This document shows, in pieces, positions 6,691 through 13,539 of a stretch of DNA of 15,485 bases (the stretch's first letter is position 1; each line of letters starts with the position of its first letter). The position numbers and the translations under genes were made by a program. Below the pieces are notes generated by a model. That model did not search any database, was not told the DNA's origin, and worked only from the letters and a program-made list of their open reading frames with translations. The DNA comes from Dehalococcoidia bacterium (GTDB lineage Bacteria; Chloroflexota; Dehalococcoidia; Lucifugimonadales; JAGWBF01). The stretch spans positions 1 to 15,485 of the forward strand of contig JAGWBF010000027.1 in NCBI GenBank assembly GCA_021296025.1, read 5' to 3'.

Positions 6691-7524
6691 TTACCTCCTT
6701 CTCCTGGTTCTTACCATGAGGCTGCTGCTGGCCTTCTTCTTTTTGCGCGTCTTGTAGCCCAGGGCCGGCTTACCCCAGGGAGTCTTGGGCCCCGGCATAC
6801 CTACGGGGGACCGTCCCTCGCCGCCGCCATGGGGATGGTCTCTGGGGCTCATGGCCACACCGCGCACCTGGGGTCTTCGTCCCCTGTACCGGGTCTTGCC
6901 GGCCTTGCCCAGTTTTATGTTCTTATGGTCCGGATTTCCCAGCTGCCCGATGGTGGCCTGGCAGTCCACCAGCACGCGACGCACCTCACCCGAAGGGAGG
7001 CGGATCAGCACGTAGGGGTCTTCGCGGGACAGCACCTGGGCCGCCACACCTGCGCTGCGAACCAGCTGCCCGCCCTTGCCCGGTGTTATTTCCAGGTTGT
7101 GCACCTGGGTGCCCGCCGGGATGTTCCGCAGGGGCAGGGTGTTTCCGGGCTTGATTTCAGCCCGTGGACCCGACTCTATGCGGGCCCCGATTTCCAGGCC
7201 CAGGGGGGCGAGGATATATCGCTTTTCGCCATCAGCATAGATTATCAAGGCGATGCGGGCCGACCGGTTGGGGTCGTACTCCACCGACCTCACCTTACCG
7301 GGGACTCCGACCTTGTCCCGCTTGAAATCGATGACCCGGTACATCTTTTTGGAACCGCCGCCCCGATGGCGCATCGTGATCCGCCCCCGGTTGTTCCGAC
7401 CGCTGTTGTTGCGGCGGGCACGAAGGAGGGACTTCTCCGGATTGGAGGTGGTGACCTCCTCGAAAGCCGGGAGGGCTGCGTCCCGGGTACCGGGCGTCTT
7501 GGGGTTAGGTATCTTTAATGGCAC
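6691..7524 (-). CDS. rplB: 50S ribosomal protein L2
   Basis: A 277-aa protein of standard L2 length. An OB-fold domain (about residues 40-130) begins with NNSGRNNRGRITMRHRGGG, and an SH3-like domain follows (PAGTQVHNLEITPGKGGQLVRSAG). The C-terminal VAMSPRDHPHGGGEGRSP contains His230, which corresponds to the histidine near the peptidyl-transferase centre in E. coli L2. The basic tail ends in RTRRRR. The start is GTG 7524, 4 nt after the rplW stop, with AAGGGG upstream. Confidence 0.97.
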   Translation of the reverse strand: MPLKIPNPKTPGTRDAALPAFEEVTTSNPEKSLLRARRNNSGRNNRGRITMRHRGGGSKKMYRVIDFKRDKVGVPGKVRSVEYDPNRSARIALIIYADGEKRYILAPLGLEIGARIESGPRAEIKPGNTLPLRNIPAGTQVHNLEITPGKGGQLVRSAGVAAQVLSREDPYVLIRLPSGEVRRVLVDCQATIGQLGNPDHKNIKLGKAGKTRYRGRRPQVRGVAMSPRDHPHGGGEGRSPVGMPGPKTPWGKPALGYKTRKKKKASSSLMVRTRRRR

Positions 7525-7528
7525 TCCC

Positions 7529-7813
7529 TTAGACCCCTTCTATGATCTGGATACGGTCTCCCTGCTTGAGGGTGACCACAGCTTTCTTGATGTCGGGCGT
7601 CTTCTTCATGCGGGGGCCGAACCGCTTCATCTTGCCTCGGTTCTTTGTGATGTTGACGTCAAGAACCGTGACACTGAAAGCGTGTTCGACAGCCTGCTTT
7701 ACCTCTACCTTATTTGCCCGCGGGTCAATGTGGAAAACGTACTTGCCGCTCTCCTGGGCGATGGTGCTCTTTTCAGTGATGAGGGGCTTGACGATCACTT
7801 CATTCAGTTTCAT
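7529..7813 (-). CDS. rplW: 50S ribosomal protein L23
   Basis: A 94-aa protein, the usual size: LNEVIVKPLITEKSTIAQE, KYVFHIDPRANKVEVKQAVEHAF, and the C-terminal KKAVVTLKQGDRIQIIEG. L23 sits at the tunnel exit and docks trigger factor and SRP. I chose ATG 7813 (MKLNEV) rather than the in-frame ATG at 7822. The upstream GAGG is nine bases from 7813 but touches 7822. It overlaps the end of rplD by 14 nt. Confidence 0.95.
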   Translation of the reverse strand: MKLNEVIVKPLITEKSTIAQESGKYVFHIDPRANKVEVKQAVEHAFSVTVLDVNITKNRGKMKRFGPRMKKTPDIKKAVVTLKQGDRIQIIEGV

Positions 7814-8471
7814 CGCCGCCATCCTCGGAAATCTGGATTTCCCTCTCCCCGGCGGCCAGCATCTCCTCGGCCTTCCTGAGAGCATCCAGGGTGATTACCA
7901 CCTTCTCCTGTTTCAGCACCTGCTCGGCGTTCAACAGATCCACTGGCATGGTCCATATCTTGGGCAGGTTTCGCGCCGAACGCACTACGTTGGCTTGGGG
8001 CTCTTCAGTAACCACCAGGGCCGATGCACGTACCCCCAGGTTCCCCAATATCTCCATCATGGCCTTGCTCTTGGGAGCATCCATCGAAAGGTCATCAAGT
8101 ACGATCATCCGGCCACCCCGGACCTTCTCGGAGAGAACGCACCTGAGGGCGAGGCGACGCATCTTCTTGGGCATCTGCTTCGTGTAGTCCCGCGGATGGG
8201 GGCCGAAGGCTACACCACCATGTCGCCACTGGGGAGACCTTGTGCTGCCCTGCCTGGCTCGTCCAGTATATTTCTGGGGCCACGGTTTTCGGCCTCCACC
8301 GGACACATAGGCACGGGTCTTGGTCTGGTGGGTCCCCTGGCGGCGGTTCTGCTGATACATCACCAACGCCTGGTGCACCACGGATTTGTTCATGGGGACA
8401 CCGAACACGCCGTCGCTGACCTCGGCGGTGTCCACCACTTCACCCTTTAGATTTCTTACCTGTACTTGCAT
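7800..8471 (-). CDS. rplD: 50S ribosomal protein L4
   Basis: A 223-aa protein with the L4 pattern: NKSVVHQALVMYQQNRRQGTHQTKTRA, then the tunnel-penetrating loop around residues 58-86 (GGGRKPWPQKYTGRARQGS and PQWRHGG), then FGPHPRDYTKQMPKKMRRLAL. The tip of that loop contacts macrolides in other bacteria. The C-terminus ends in an acidic stretch, ISEDGGDETE. The open frame extends further upstream, but ATG 8471 fits the family start, and the extra N-terminal residues would run back into rplC. In E. coli L4 also autoregulates the S10 operon; no equivalent leader was identified here. Confidence 0.96.
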   Translation of the reverse strand: MQVQVRNLKGEVVDTAEVSDGVFGVPMNKSVVHQALVMYQQNRRQGTHQTKTRAYVSGGGRKPWPQKYTGRARQGSTRSPQWRHGGVAFGPHPRDYTKQMPKKMRRLALRCVLSEKVRGGRMIVLDDLSMDAPKSKAMMEILGNLGVRASALVVTEEPQANVVRSARNLPKIWTMPVDLLNAEQVLKQEKVVITLDALRKAEEMLAAGEREIQISEDGGDETE

Positions 8472-8514
8472 ACTGGCTTTCCGCTGGATATCGCAGGTTC
8501 CCCCTGGGGGATGC

Positions 8515-9132
8515 CTACTTAGCCTTTCGTATCGTGAGCAGGCTGTTGGGCGCTCCTGGAAGGCCACCTTTCAGGAGGAGGAGGTTCCGCTCAGCATCCA
8601 CCTGGACCACCTCTATGCCCTTCACCGTGACCCGCACGTTGCCCATATGCCCCGCCATCTTCTTACCCTTGAGGACGCGGGCAGGGTAGGTTGTCGCGCC
8701 GATGGAGCCGGGCGCCCTGGCCCGGTCCGACTGACCATGGGTCCTGGGACCTCCACCGAAGCCGTGGCGTTTCATCGTGCCCTGGAATCCCTGGCCCTTG
8801 GACTTTCCTATAACGTCGACCCTCTCTCCAACCTCGAAGAGGTCGCCCGCATTGAACTCCTGGCCCACGTTGAGGCCATCAACCGAGTCCACGGGCATCT
8901 CTCTAAGGTACCGGTAGGAAGTCCCCCTGCCGATGTGTCCCCGCCTGGGTTTGTTCAACCGCTTGGCGGCGCCAAAGCCAACCTGGGCTGCTTCATAGCC
9001 GTCATGGTCCCCGGTCTTGATCTGGGTGACGGTGCATGGCCCGGCCTGAACAACAGTAACGGGGACCACCCGCCCATTGGGCTGGAAGATCTGGGTCATA
9101 CCTATCTTTGTTGCCAACAAACCCTTGATCAA
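8515..9132 (-). CDS. rplC: 50S ribosomal protein L3 (TTG start)
   Basis: A 205-aa protein: LLATKIGMTQIFQPNGRVVPVTVV at the N-terminus, KSKGQGFQGTMKRHGFGGGP in the middle, and APGSIG and VLKGKKMAGHMGN near residues 140-165. L3 is an early 50S assembly protein whose extension reaches the peptidyl-transferase centre. The start must be TTG 9132: the upstream in-frame codons contain no ATG or GTG before a TGA stop, and GGAG lies upstream at normal distance. A 74-nt spacer separates it from rpsJ and 43 nt from rplD. The latter spacer holds a small ccccctggggg palindrome. Confidence 0.96.
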   Translation of the reverse strand: MIKGLLATKIGMTQIFQPNGRVVPVTVVQAGPCTVTQIKTGDHDGYEAAQVGFGAAKRLNKPRRGHIGRGTSYRYLREMPVDSVDGLNVGQEFNAGDLFEVGERVDVIGKSKGQGFQGTMKRHGFGGGPRTHGQSDRARAPGSIGATTYPARVLKGKKMAGHMGNVRVTVKGIEVVQVDAERNLLLLKGGLPGAPNSLLTIRKAK

Positions 9133-9206
9133 AACTGCTACTCCAAGGCGCCTGTCATGATTTCTTCAGCGATGGTCAACACGATGTTGTACCAGGCCAC
9201 TTTCTC

Positions 9207-9521
9207 CTACAGCTTTATTGCGATATCGACGCCCGCCGGCAGGTTGAGGCGGGTAAGGGCATCGATGGTCTTGGATGTGGGTTCCACTATGTCAACCAGC
9301 CGCTTATGGGTCCGTATCTCGAAGTGTTCCCGCGAGTCCTTGTCAACGTGGGGTGATCGGATCACGCAGAAGCGCCGGATGTGGGTGGGCAAGGGCACAG
9401 GCCCCAGGACCACCGCGCCCGTGCGCTCGGCTGTATCCACGATCTGGCCCGCCGACAGGTCGAGGGACTTGTGGTCGAAGGCCTTTAGGACGATTCTTAC
9501 CTTTTGACGGCTAGTTGTCAT
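9207..9521 (-). CDS. rpsJ: 30S ribosomal protein S10 (NusE)
   Basis: A 104-aa protein of normal length: KVRIVLKAFDHKSLDLSAGQIV, GPVPLPTHIRRFCVIRSPHVDKDSREHFE, THKRLVDIVEPTSKTIDALTRLNLPAGVDI. S10 belongs to the 30S head and also acts as NusE in transcription antitermination with NusB and in coupling with NusG. It follows fusA by only 21 nt with no tuf in between, so S10 here continues the str-type transcript instead of opening a separate operon. Confidence 0.97.
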   Translation of the reverse strand: MTTSRQKVRIVLKAFDHKSLDLSAGQIVDTAERTGAVVLGPVPLPTHIRRFCVIRSPHVDKDSREHFEIRTHKRLVDIVEPTSKTIDALTRLNLPAGVDIAIKL

Positions 9522-9542
9522 TTCTTATCTTACCTACCCTGC

Positions 9543-11618
9543 TTAAGCCAAAACACCACGGATTATACCTTGAACCATACCCTCGGGTACAGGTTCGTAA
9601 TCCCGGAACTCCATGGTGTAGGTTGCCCTGCCCTGGGTCACAGAGCGCAGCGTTGTGGTGTATGCGAAGGTCTCTCCCAGGGGGATCATCACCCGCACGA
9701 CCTGTATGCCCTCATGCCCTTCTATGTTGCGTATCTGGGCACGGCGGGAGTTCAGGTCTCCCAGGACATCGCCCAGAAAATCTCCGGGGGTAACCACCTC
9801 CATGTCCATGACGGGTTCCAGGAGATGGGGATGGGCTTTCTTGACACCGTCCCGGAAGGCGATGGATCCGGCCGCCTTGAAGGCGATCTCCGATGAGTCC
9901 ACCGTATGGAAGCTGCCGTCGTACAAGGACACCTTTATATCCACCACCGGATATCCCGCTATGGGGCCGTTGTTCAGCGCTTCCTTGACCCCTGCTTGCA
10001 CTGCGGGGATGTACTCCCTGGGGATGACTCCACCCTCGATGCGGTTCTCGAACTTAAAACCCTCTCCCGGTTCGGTCGGCTCTATCTGCAGCCAGACGTG
10101 ACCGTACTGGCCGCGCCCGCCCGACTGGCGGACGAAACGACCCTCGGACTTTACGGATGTGGTGATAGCTTCCCTGTAGGACACCTTGGGCTTCCCGACG
10201 TTGGCCCCTACGTGGAACTCCCGCCGGATCCTGTCCACCAGCACCTCCAGGTGCAGCTCTCCCATACCTGAGATCAGGGTCTGGCCCGTCTCCTTGTCGT
10301 ATTGAACGAAGAAGGTCGGGTCCTCTTCCGCCAGCTTGTCCAGGGCATCGCTCAGCTTGTCCTGATCCGCCTTGCTCATGGGTTCGATGGCCACTGACAG
10401 CACCGGTAAGGGGAACTTGGGGGGTTCCAGGACTACGGGCGCTTCTCGGGTGCAGATGGTATCGCCCGTGAAGGTGTTCTTCAGGCCGACGGCTGCGCAG
10501 ATGTTCCCTGCGCCCACCTCTTCGATCTCCTCCCGGCGGTTGGCGTGCATCTGGAGGACTCGGCCCATGCGTTCGTTTATGTTCTTGGTTACATTCACCA
10601 CCGATGCCCCTGACTTGACGGAGCCGGAGTACACCCGGAGGTAAACCAGCCTTCCCACGAAGGGATCGGTTATAACCTTAAAAGCCAGGGATGACATCGG
10701 TGTGTCTTCCCTGGCTTCTCGGACTACTTCCTGACCATTGTGGGACAGGACTCCCGTCACCGCCGGAACGTCGGCTGGCGACGGAAGGTAGCTGATGATT
10801 GCATTCATCAGGGGATGAATGCCTCGGCCCGTCGGGGCGGTACCGCATACAACGGGAATCAGCTGTCCCGTGATGGTAGCCTTTCTCAACCCCGACATCA
10901 GATCGTCGACGCCTATGGTCTCCCCCTCCAGGTACCGGATCATGAGGGCATCGTCGGTCTCGACGATCTTCTCGAGCATGGCATCCCGGTGCTGCTGGTA
11001 GGCATCCTGATAGCTATCGGGAATGGGTTCCTCGTGGGGAGCCATGCCGTTGTTGTCCTCGTACACCATGGCCCGCCCCTGCATAAGGTCAACGACGCCC
11101 CGGAAGTGCTCATCCTCCTGGATGGGAAGCTGGATGGGGATGGCGTTGACCTTAAGCCTGTGGCGTATGGTGCCGATGGTCCGTTCGAAGCTGGCTCCCA
11201 GGCGGTCCATCTTGTTGACGAAGCATATCCTGGGCACGTTGTACTTGTCCGCCTGTCGCCACACCGTTTCGGACTGGGGCTGGACACCGGCTACAGCATC
11301 CAGCACCACGATGCCTCCATCCAGCACTCGCAGGCTGCGCTCCACCTCGGCCGTAAAGTCCACGTGGCCAGGGGTGTCGATGATGTTGATTCTATGGTCG
11401 TCCCAGAAGCAGGTGGTCGCCGCCGAGGTGATGGTGATGCCCCTCTCTTTTTCCTGGGGCATCCAGTCCATAACCGTGGTGCCTTCGTCCACGTCTCCCA
11501 CGCGGTGAATCCGGCCGGCAAGGTACAGCACCCGCTCGGTAACGGTGGTCTTACCCGCATCGATGTGGGCGATGAAACCTATGTTGCGTATCTTATCTAT
11601 AGGAGACTTATCGGACAT
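9543..11618 (-). CDS. fusA: Translation elongation factor G
   Basis: A 691-aa protein, normal for EF-G, the GTPase that drives translocation and, with RRF, ribosome recycling. The G-domain motifs are intact: AHIDAGKTT (17-25), RGIT (59-62), DTPGH (81-85) and NKMD (135-138). Domains II to V follow, including GMGELHLEVLVDRIRREF in domain III, YREAITTSVKSEGRFVRQSGGRGQYG in domain IV and a C-terminal DYEPVPEGMVQGI region. The ATG at 11618 has no strong Shine-Dalgarno, but the next residues match EF-G at once and no better start is available. It lies 66 nt after rpsG and 21 nt before rpsJ. Confidence 0.98.
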   Translation of the reverse strand: MSDKSPIDKIRNIGFIAHIDAGKTTVTERVLYLAGRIHRVGDVDEGTTVMDWMPQEKERGITITSAATTCFWDDHRINIIDTPGHVDFTAEVERSLRVLDGGIVVLDAVAGVQPQSETVWRQADKYNVPRICFVNKMDRLGASFERTIGTIRHRLKVNAIPIQLPIQEDEHFRGVVDLMQGRAMVYEDNNGMAPHEEPIPDSYQDAYQQHRDAMLEKIVETDDALMIRYLEGETIGVDDLMSGLRKATITGQLIPVVCGTAPTGRGIHPLMNAIISYLPSPADVPAVTGVLSHNGQEVVREAREDTPMSSLAFKVITDPFVGRLVYLRVYSGSVKSGASVVNVTKNINERMGRVLQMHANRREEIEEVGAGNICAAVGLKNTFTGDTICTREAPVVLEPPKFPLPVLSVAIEPMSKADQDKLSDALDKLAEEDPTFFVQYDKETGQTLISGMGELHLEVLVDRIRREFHVGANVGKPKVSYREAITTSVKSEGRFVRQSGGRGQYGHVWLQIEPTEPGEGFKFENRIEGGVIPREYIPAVQAGVKEALNNGPIAGYPVVDIKVSLYDGSFHTVDSSEIAFKAAGSIAFRDGVKKAHPHLLEPVMDMEVVTPGDFLGDVLGDLNSRRAQIRNIEGHEGIQVVRVMIPLGETFAYTTTLRSVTQGRATYTMEFRDYEPVPEGMVQGIIRGVLA

Positions 11619-11684
11619 AACGGCACACTGCTGTTGGACCTGACCTTCTGAGGAGACCCGGCGCCCCGGACGGAAACCTACATG

Positions 11685-12155
11685 CTACCACCTGTAATGG
11701 ACGAAGGCCCTGTTGGCCTCGGCCATGCGGTGGAGCTCTTCCCGCCGGCGTACTGCAGCACCCTCACCCCTGGAGGCATCCATCAGCTCATTTGCCAGCT
11801 TCCGCATCGTGGGCATGCCCTTACGGGCCCTGGCCGACCTGATGAGCCATCTCATGGCAAGGGCTTCGCTGCGGTTGGTGCGAAGCTCCGTTGGAATCTG
11901 ATAGGTTGCTCCACCCACCCTCCTGGGTTTGACCTCCAGGAGAGGTGTAGCGTTTTTCAAAGCCTGCTGGAACACCTCAAGGGGTTCCCTACGGGTATCC
12001 CGCTCCACCACATCCATCGCCCCATACACCACCCGCTCGGCAGTGCTCTTCTTTCCCCACTTCATTATCTTGTTGATGAAGCGGGCCAACTCGGGACTGT
12101 TGTACTTAGGGTCGGGAGGCACGATACGCCTCTCAGCCCTTCTGCGCCTAGACAT
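11685..12155 (-). CDS. rpsG: 30S ribosomal protein S7
   Basis: A 156-aa protein of standard length: MSRRRRAERRIVPPDPKYNSPELARFINKIM, AERVVYGAMDVVE, EVKPRRVGGATYQIPTELR (family signature), and a helical C-terminus ending in HRMAEANRAFVHYRW. S7 initiates assembly of the 30S head and contacts E-site tRNA. ATG 12155 has AAGGA about 11 nt upstream. The gap to rpsL is 55 nt. In E. coli S7 represses the str mRNA, but no equivalent element was established here. Confidence 0.97.
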   Translation of the reverse strand: MSRRRRAERRIVPPDPKYNSPELARFINKIMKWGKKSTAERVVYGAMDVVERDTRREPLEVFQQALKNATPLLEVKPRRVGGATYQIPTELRTNRSEALAMRWLIRSARARKGMPTMRKLANELMDASRGEGAAVRRREELHRMAEANRAFVHYRW

Positions 12156-12210
12156 ATCTTCCGGGTCCTTAGGTTTGGGCTAGGCAGTGATACCGTAGAA
12201 AAGAGGAGAG

Positions 12211-12630
12211 CTAGCGGTTTCTGGGTCGCTCGGAGCCGTACTTGCTTCGGCCCCGCTTCCGGTCGCTAACGCCTTCGCAATCGAGGGCACCACGCACCAC
12301 ATGGTAACGAACACCCGGCAGGTCCTTGACCCTGCCGCCCCGCAGAAGCACCACGGAGTGCTCCTGGAGGTTGTGCCCTTCACCGCCGATGTAGGCGGTG
12401 ACTTCGAAACCATTGGTGAGGCGTACCCTGGCAATCTTACGCAATGCAGAGTTAGGTTTCTTGGGCGTCATGGTCCGAACCTGGACGCAAACCCCTCTGC
12501 GTTGCGGTGAGCCCGGGCCCCAGGTGACCTTGTTCCTCAAGGAGTTCTGGAGCCAATGCATGGCAGGGGCCTTGGTCTTCTTACGGACCTTGGTTCGACC
12601 TTTTCTCACCAGCTGATTTACTGTTGGCAT
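12211..12630 (-). CDS. rpsL: 30S ribosomal protein S12
   Basis: A 139-aa protein: MPTVNQLVRKGRTKVRKKTK at the N-terminus, SPQRRGVCVQVRTMTPKKPNSALRK, GEGHNLQEHSVVLLRGGRVKDLPGVRYH. S12 forms part of the decoding centre. Lys57 and Lys102 match E. coli Lys43 and Lys88, the streptomycin-resistance sites, and both are the sensitive residue. Asp103 is the residue methylthiolated in some bacteria. Compared with E. coli there is a 14-residue insertion at about 24-38 (HWLQNSLRNKVTWGP), as in Firmicutes S12. I chose ATG 12630 over the longer frame because it matches the family start and has AAAGGA upstream. Confidence 0.97.
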   Translation of the reverse strand: MPTVNQLVRKGRTKVRKKTKAPAMHWLQNSLRNKVTWGPGSPQRRGVCVQVRTMTPKKPNSALRKIARVRLTNGFEVTAYIGGEGHNLQEHSVVLLRGGRVKDLPGVRYHVVRGALDCEGVSDRKRGRSKYGSERPRNR

Positions 12631-12665
12631 AATCGTTCCTTTGCCAATAGAGGCACTAGCGGGGA

Positions 12666-12694
12666 AGTGTATCAACAAACTCCATAGGTGTCAA
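12666..12694 (-). promoter_or_regulatory. sigma70-like promoter for the rpsL operon
   Basis: On the minus strand a perfect TTGACA (12694-12689) is followed by a 17-base spacer and TACACT (12671-12666), which matches 4 of 6 bases of the -10 consensus. Transcription would begin near 12659, giving a leader of about 30 nt before the rpsL ATG. This is the only convincing promoter I see for the whole ribosomal cluster. It lies in the 114-nt gap after the GIY-YIG-like gene. Confidence 0.72.
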
Positions 12695-12744
12695 CAATTT
12701 GGAATGGGCTGATGGAAGGGCAAAAGTCCTGGAGTGGCTAGTGG

Positions 12745-13104
12745 CTAAGCAGCAAGAGGGCTGGCGACAGCAACCCGCTCAACATCTGGGTACCGCCGCT
12801 GGCCAGTCCGTCGTAAAAGGAACAAATCAGCTAGGTATGCTTCAATGCCCAGAGTATCCGGTGGGTAAGGAACTGGCGACCATGTGAAGGCAACGTCCCC
12901 AGATACCCAATCAGGGTGCTGCCGGAGGTGATCCGCAATGCGTTCGTGGACCATGCCACTACCAACATCCAGCACCCCTATCCCGCCTTTCTTGAGCAGA
13001 TGCCAGATCACATATACACCCTCGTCCGATGTCTCAATTCCCGCAACGGATTGGTAGGAGTTCATAGGGTAATGCGGCGACCACGCTATAGGGCTTTCTT
13101 TCAT
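12745..13104 (-). CDS. Small GIY-YIG-like domain protein (119 aa)
   Basis: The frame opens at 13131, but ATG 13104 fits better. It overlaps the previous gene's stop as ATGA and has GGAGG six bases upstream. The 119-aa product shows the order of GIY-YIG core elements: GVYVIWH (29-35, for GIY), VLDVGSG (44-50, for YIG), ERIADHL with Arg55 (54-60), and GIEAYL with Glu88 as a candidate catalytic glutamate. The end, RYPDVERVAVASPL, is hydrophobic and conserved-looking. GIY-YIG domains are usually nucleases, but the degenerate second motif leaves activity uncertain. No signal peptide or membrane segment is visible. The family assignment is inference from motif order. Confidence 0.72.
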   Translation of the reverse strand: MKESPIAWSPHYPMNSYQSVAGIETSDEGVYVIWHLLKKGGIGVLDVGSGMVHERIADHLRQHPDWVSGDVAFTWSPVPYPPDTLGIEAYLADLFLLRRTGQRRYPDVERVAVASPLAA

Positions 13105-13304
13105 GCCCGCCTCCGTTGCTGACGCTCCCACGCCAGAGCCGATTCCCGGGTAACCCGATAGCCGACCTGCTGCATCGTTCCTTGGCGGCCGGCCCTGCGG
13201 TGCTCCCCGGCTCGCCTCTTTAAATTATGGGTGATGCCGTAGTAGCCGCCGATCTTGTACTTAAAGGTGTCTCTTAGTATGCTTGGCCTGCGTTTTCGGC
13301 GCAC
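13101..13304 (-). CDS. Minimal GIY-YIG-like protein (67 aa)
   Basis: A 67-aa basic protein starting at GTG 13304, with GGAGG seven bases upstream. The segment FKYKIGGYYGITHNLKRRAG resembles a shortened GIY-YIG N-terminus: KIGG in the GIY position, YYGIT in the YIG position, Arg30/31, and His35 in EHRR. A later VTRESALAWER supplies Glu54 or Glu60 as a possible catalytic residue. The compact pattern is typical of small stand-alone members of this fold. Its stop overlaps the next gene's ATG by 4 nt. A terminator-like hairpin lies about 20 nt upstream, so it has no room for its own promoter and is probably read from the ribbon-helix-helix gene. Its role is unknown. Confidence 0.68.
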   Translation of the reverse strand: MRRKRRPSILRDTFKYKIGGYYGITHNLKRRAGEHRRAGRQGTMQQVGYRVTRESALAWERQQRRRA

Positions 13305-13324
13305 AGCAGCCTCCGTGGTTGCGA

Positions 13325-13354
13325 CAAAACCGACCCCCGCCAGGGTCGGTTTTG
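13325..13354. terminator. Intrinsic-terminator-like hairpin between small genes
   Basis: A perfect 12-bp stem (13325-13336 with 13343-13354, caaaaccgaccc and its complement) closes a 6-nt loop. A and T runs at the ends of the stem make it usable in both directions. On the minus strand it falls 28 nt after the stop of the 43-aa gene and about 20 nt before the 67-aa gene. It could therefore end the first transcript or act as an attenuator controlling read-through. Confidence 0.75.
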
Positions 13355-13381
13355 CTTTGTTGGAACAAGTATATCACGCCT

Positions 13382-13513
13382 TTATGGATACGGCCGCTTC
13401 GTCCTTGATAGTCCTCTGATCCACTTGTTCTTGCTGAACCGGGCGGCCTTTTGTATCCGCCGCCAGTCGGCTGGCTTGAACGATATGTTAATCATCTTGT
13501 CCGGCATCTTCAT
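13382..13513 (-). CDS. 43-aa ribbon-helix-helix-like small protein
   Basis: ATG 13513 to TAA 13382 encodes 43 residues. A strong GGAGGTGG lies just upstream at normal spacing. The pattern is a short strand (KMINISFKP, about 6-14), a helix (ADWRRIQKAARFS, 15-27) and a second helix start (KNKWIRGL, 28-35). This is the ribbon-helix-helix layout of CopG/Arc-type DNA-binding proteins, which pair their strands in a dimer. Such proteins are often autorepressors or antitoxins. No toxin of a known family is evident next to it: the neighbours downstream are GIY-YIG-like. In-frame ATGs at codons 3 and 7 are alternative starts. The gene is too short for firm family assignment. Confidence 0.62.
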   Translation of the reverse strand: MKMPDKMINISFKPADWRRIQKAARFSKNKWIRGLSRTKRPYP

Positions 13514-13533
13514 ATGACCACCTCCCTGCTCGG

Positions 13534-13539
13534 AGTATA
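13534..13539 (-). promoter_or_regulatory. Candidate -10 box for the 43-aa gene
   Basis: On the minus strand TATACT (13539-13534) matches 5 of 6 bases of the -10 consensus and lies just ahead of the ribosome binding site. No good -35 is found at 16-18 bases (TCTTTG at 17). TTGGCC stands at 14. The box would give a very short leader. The promoter is therefore weak, activated, or mis-assigned. Confidence 0.3.

Noticed and set aside
6412..7518. Plus-strand open frame of 368 codons opposite rpsS and rplB
   Set aside because: It lies wholly antisense to two clear ribosomal genes, has no recognisable domain, and long antisense frames are expected in GC-rich genes.
8472..8514. ccccctggggg palindrome between rplC and rplD as a terminator
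   Set aside because: The stem is tiny, no T-run follows, and the genes are clearly cotranscribed.
8386..9507. Plus-strand open frame of 373 codons opposite rplC and rpsJ
   Set aside because: It spans several real genes on the other strand and shows no protein-family pattern.
10740..11651. Plus-strand open frame of 303 codons opposite fusA
   Set aside because: It is antisense to an intact EF-G with all GTPase motifs and resembles no known protein.
13105..13131. Longer start (13131) for the 119-aa GIY-YIG-like gene
   Set aside because: ATG 13104 has the ATGA overlap and a well-spaced GGAGG; the longer form adds nine residues inside the upstream gene.
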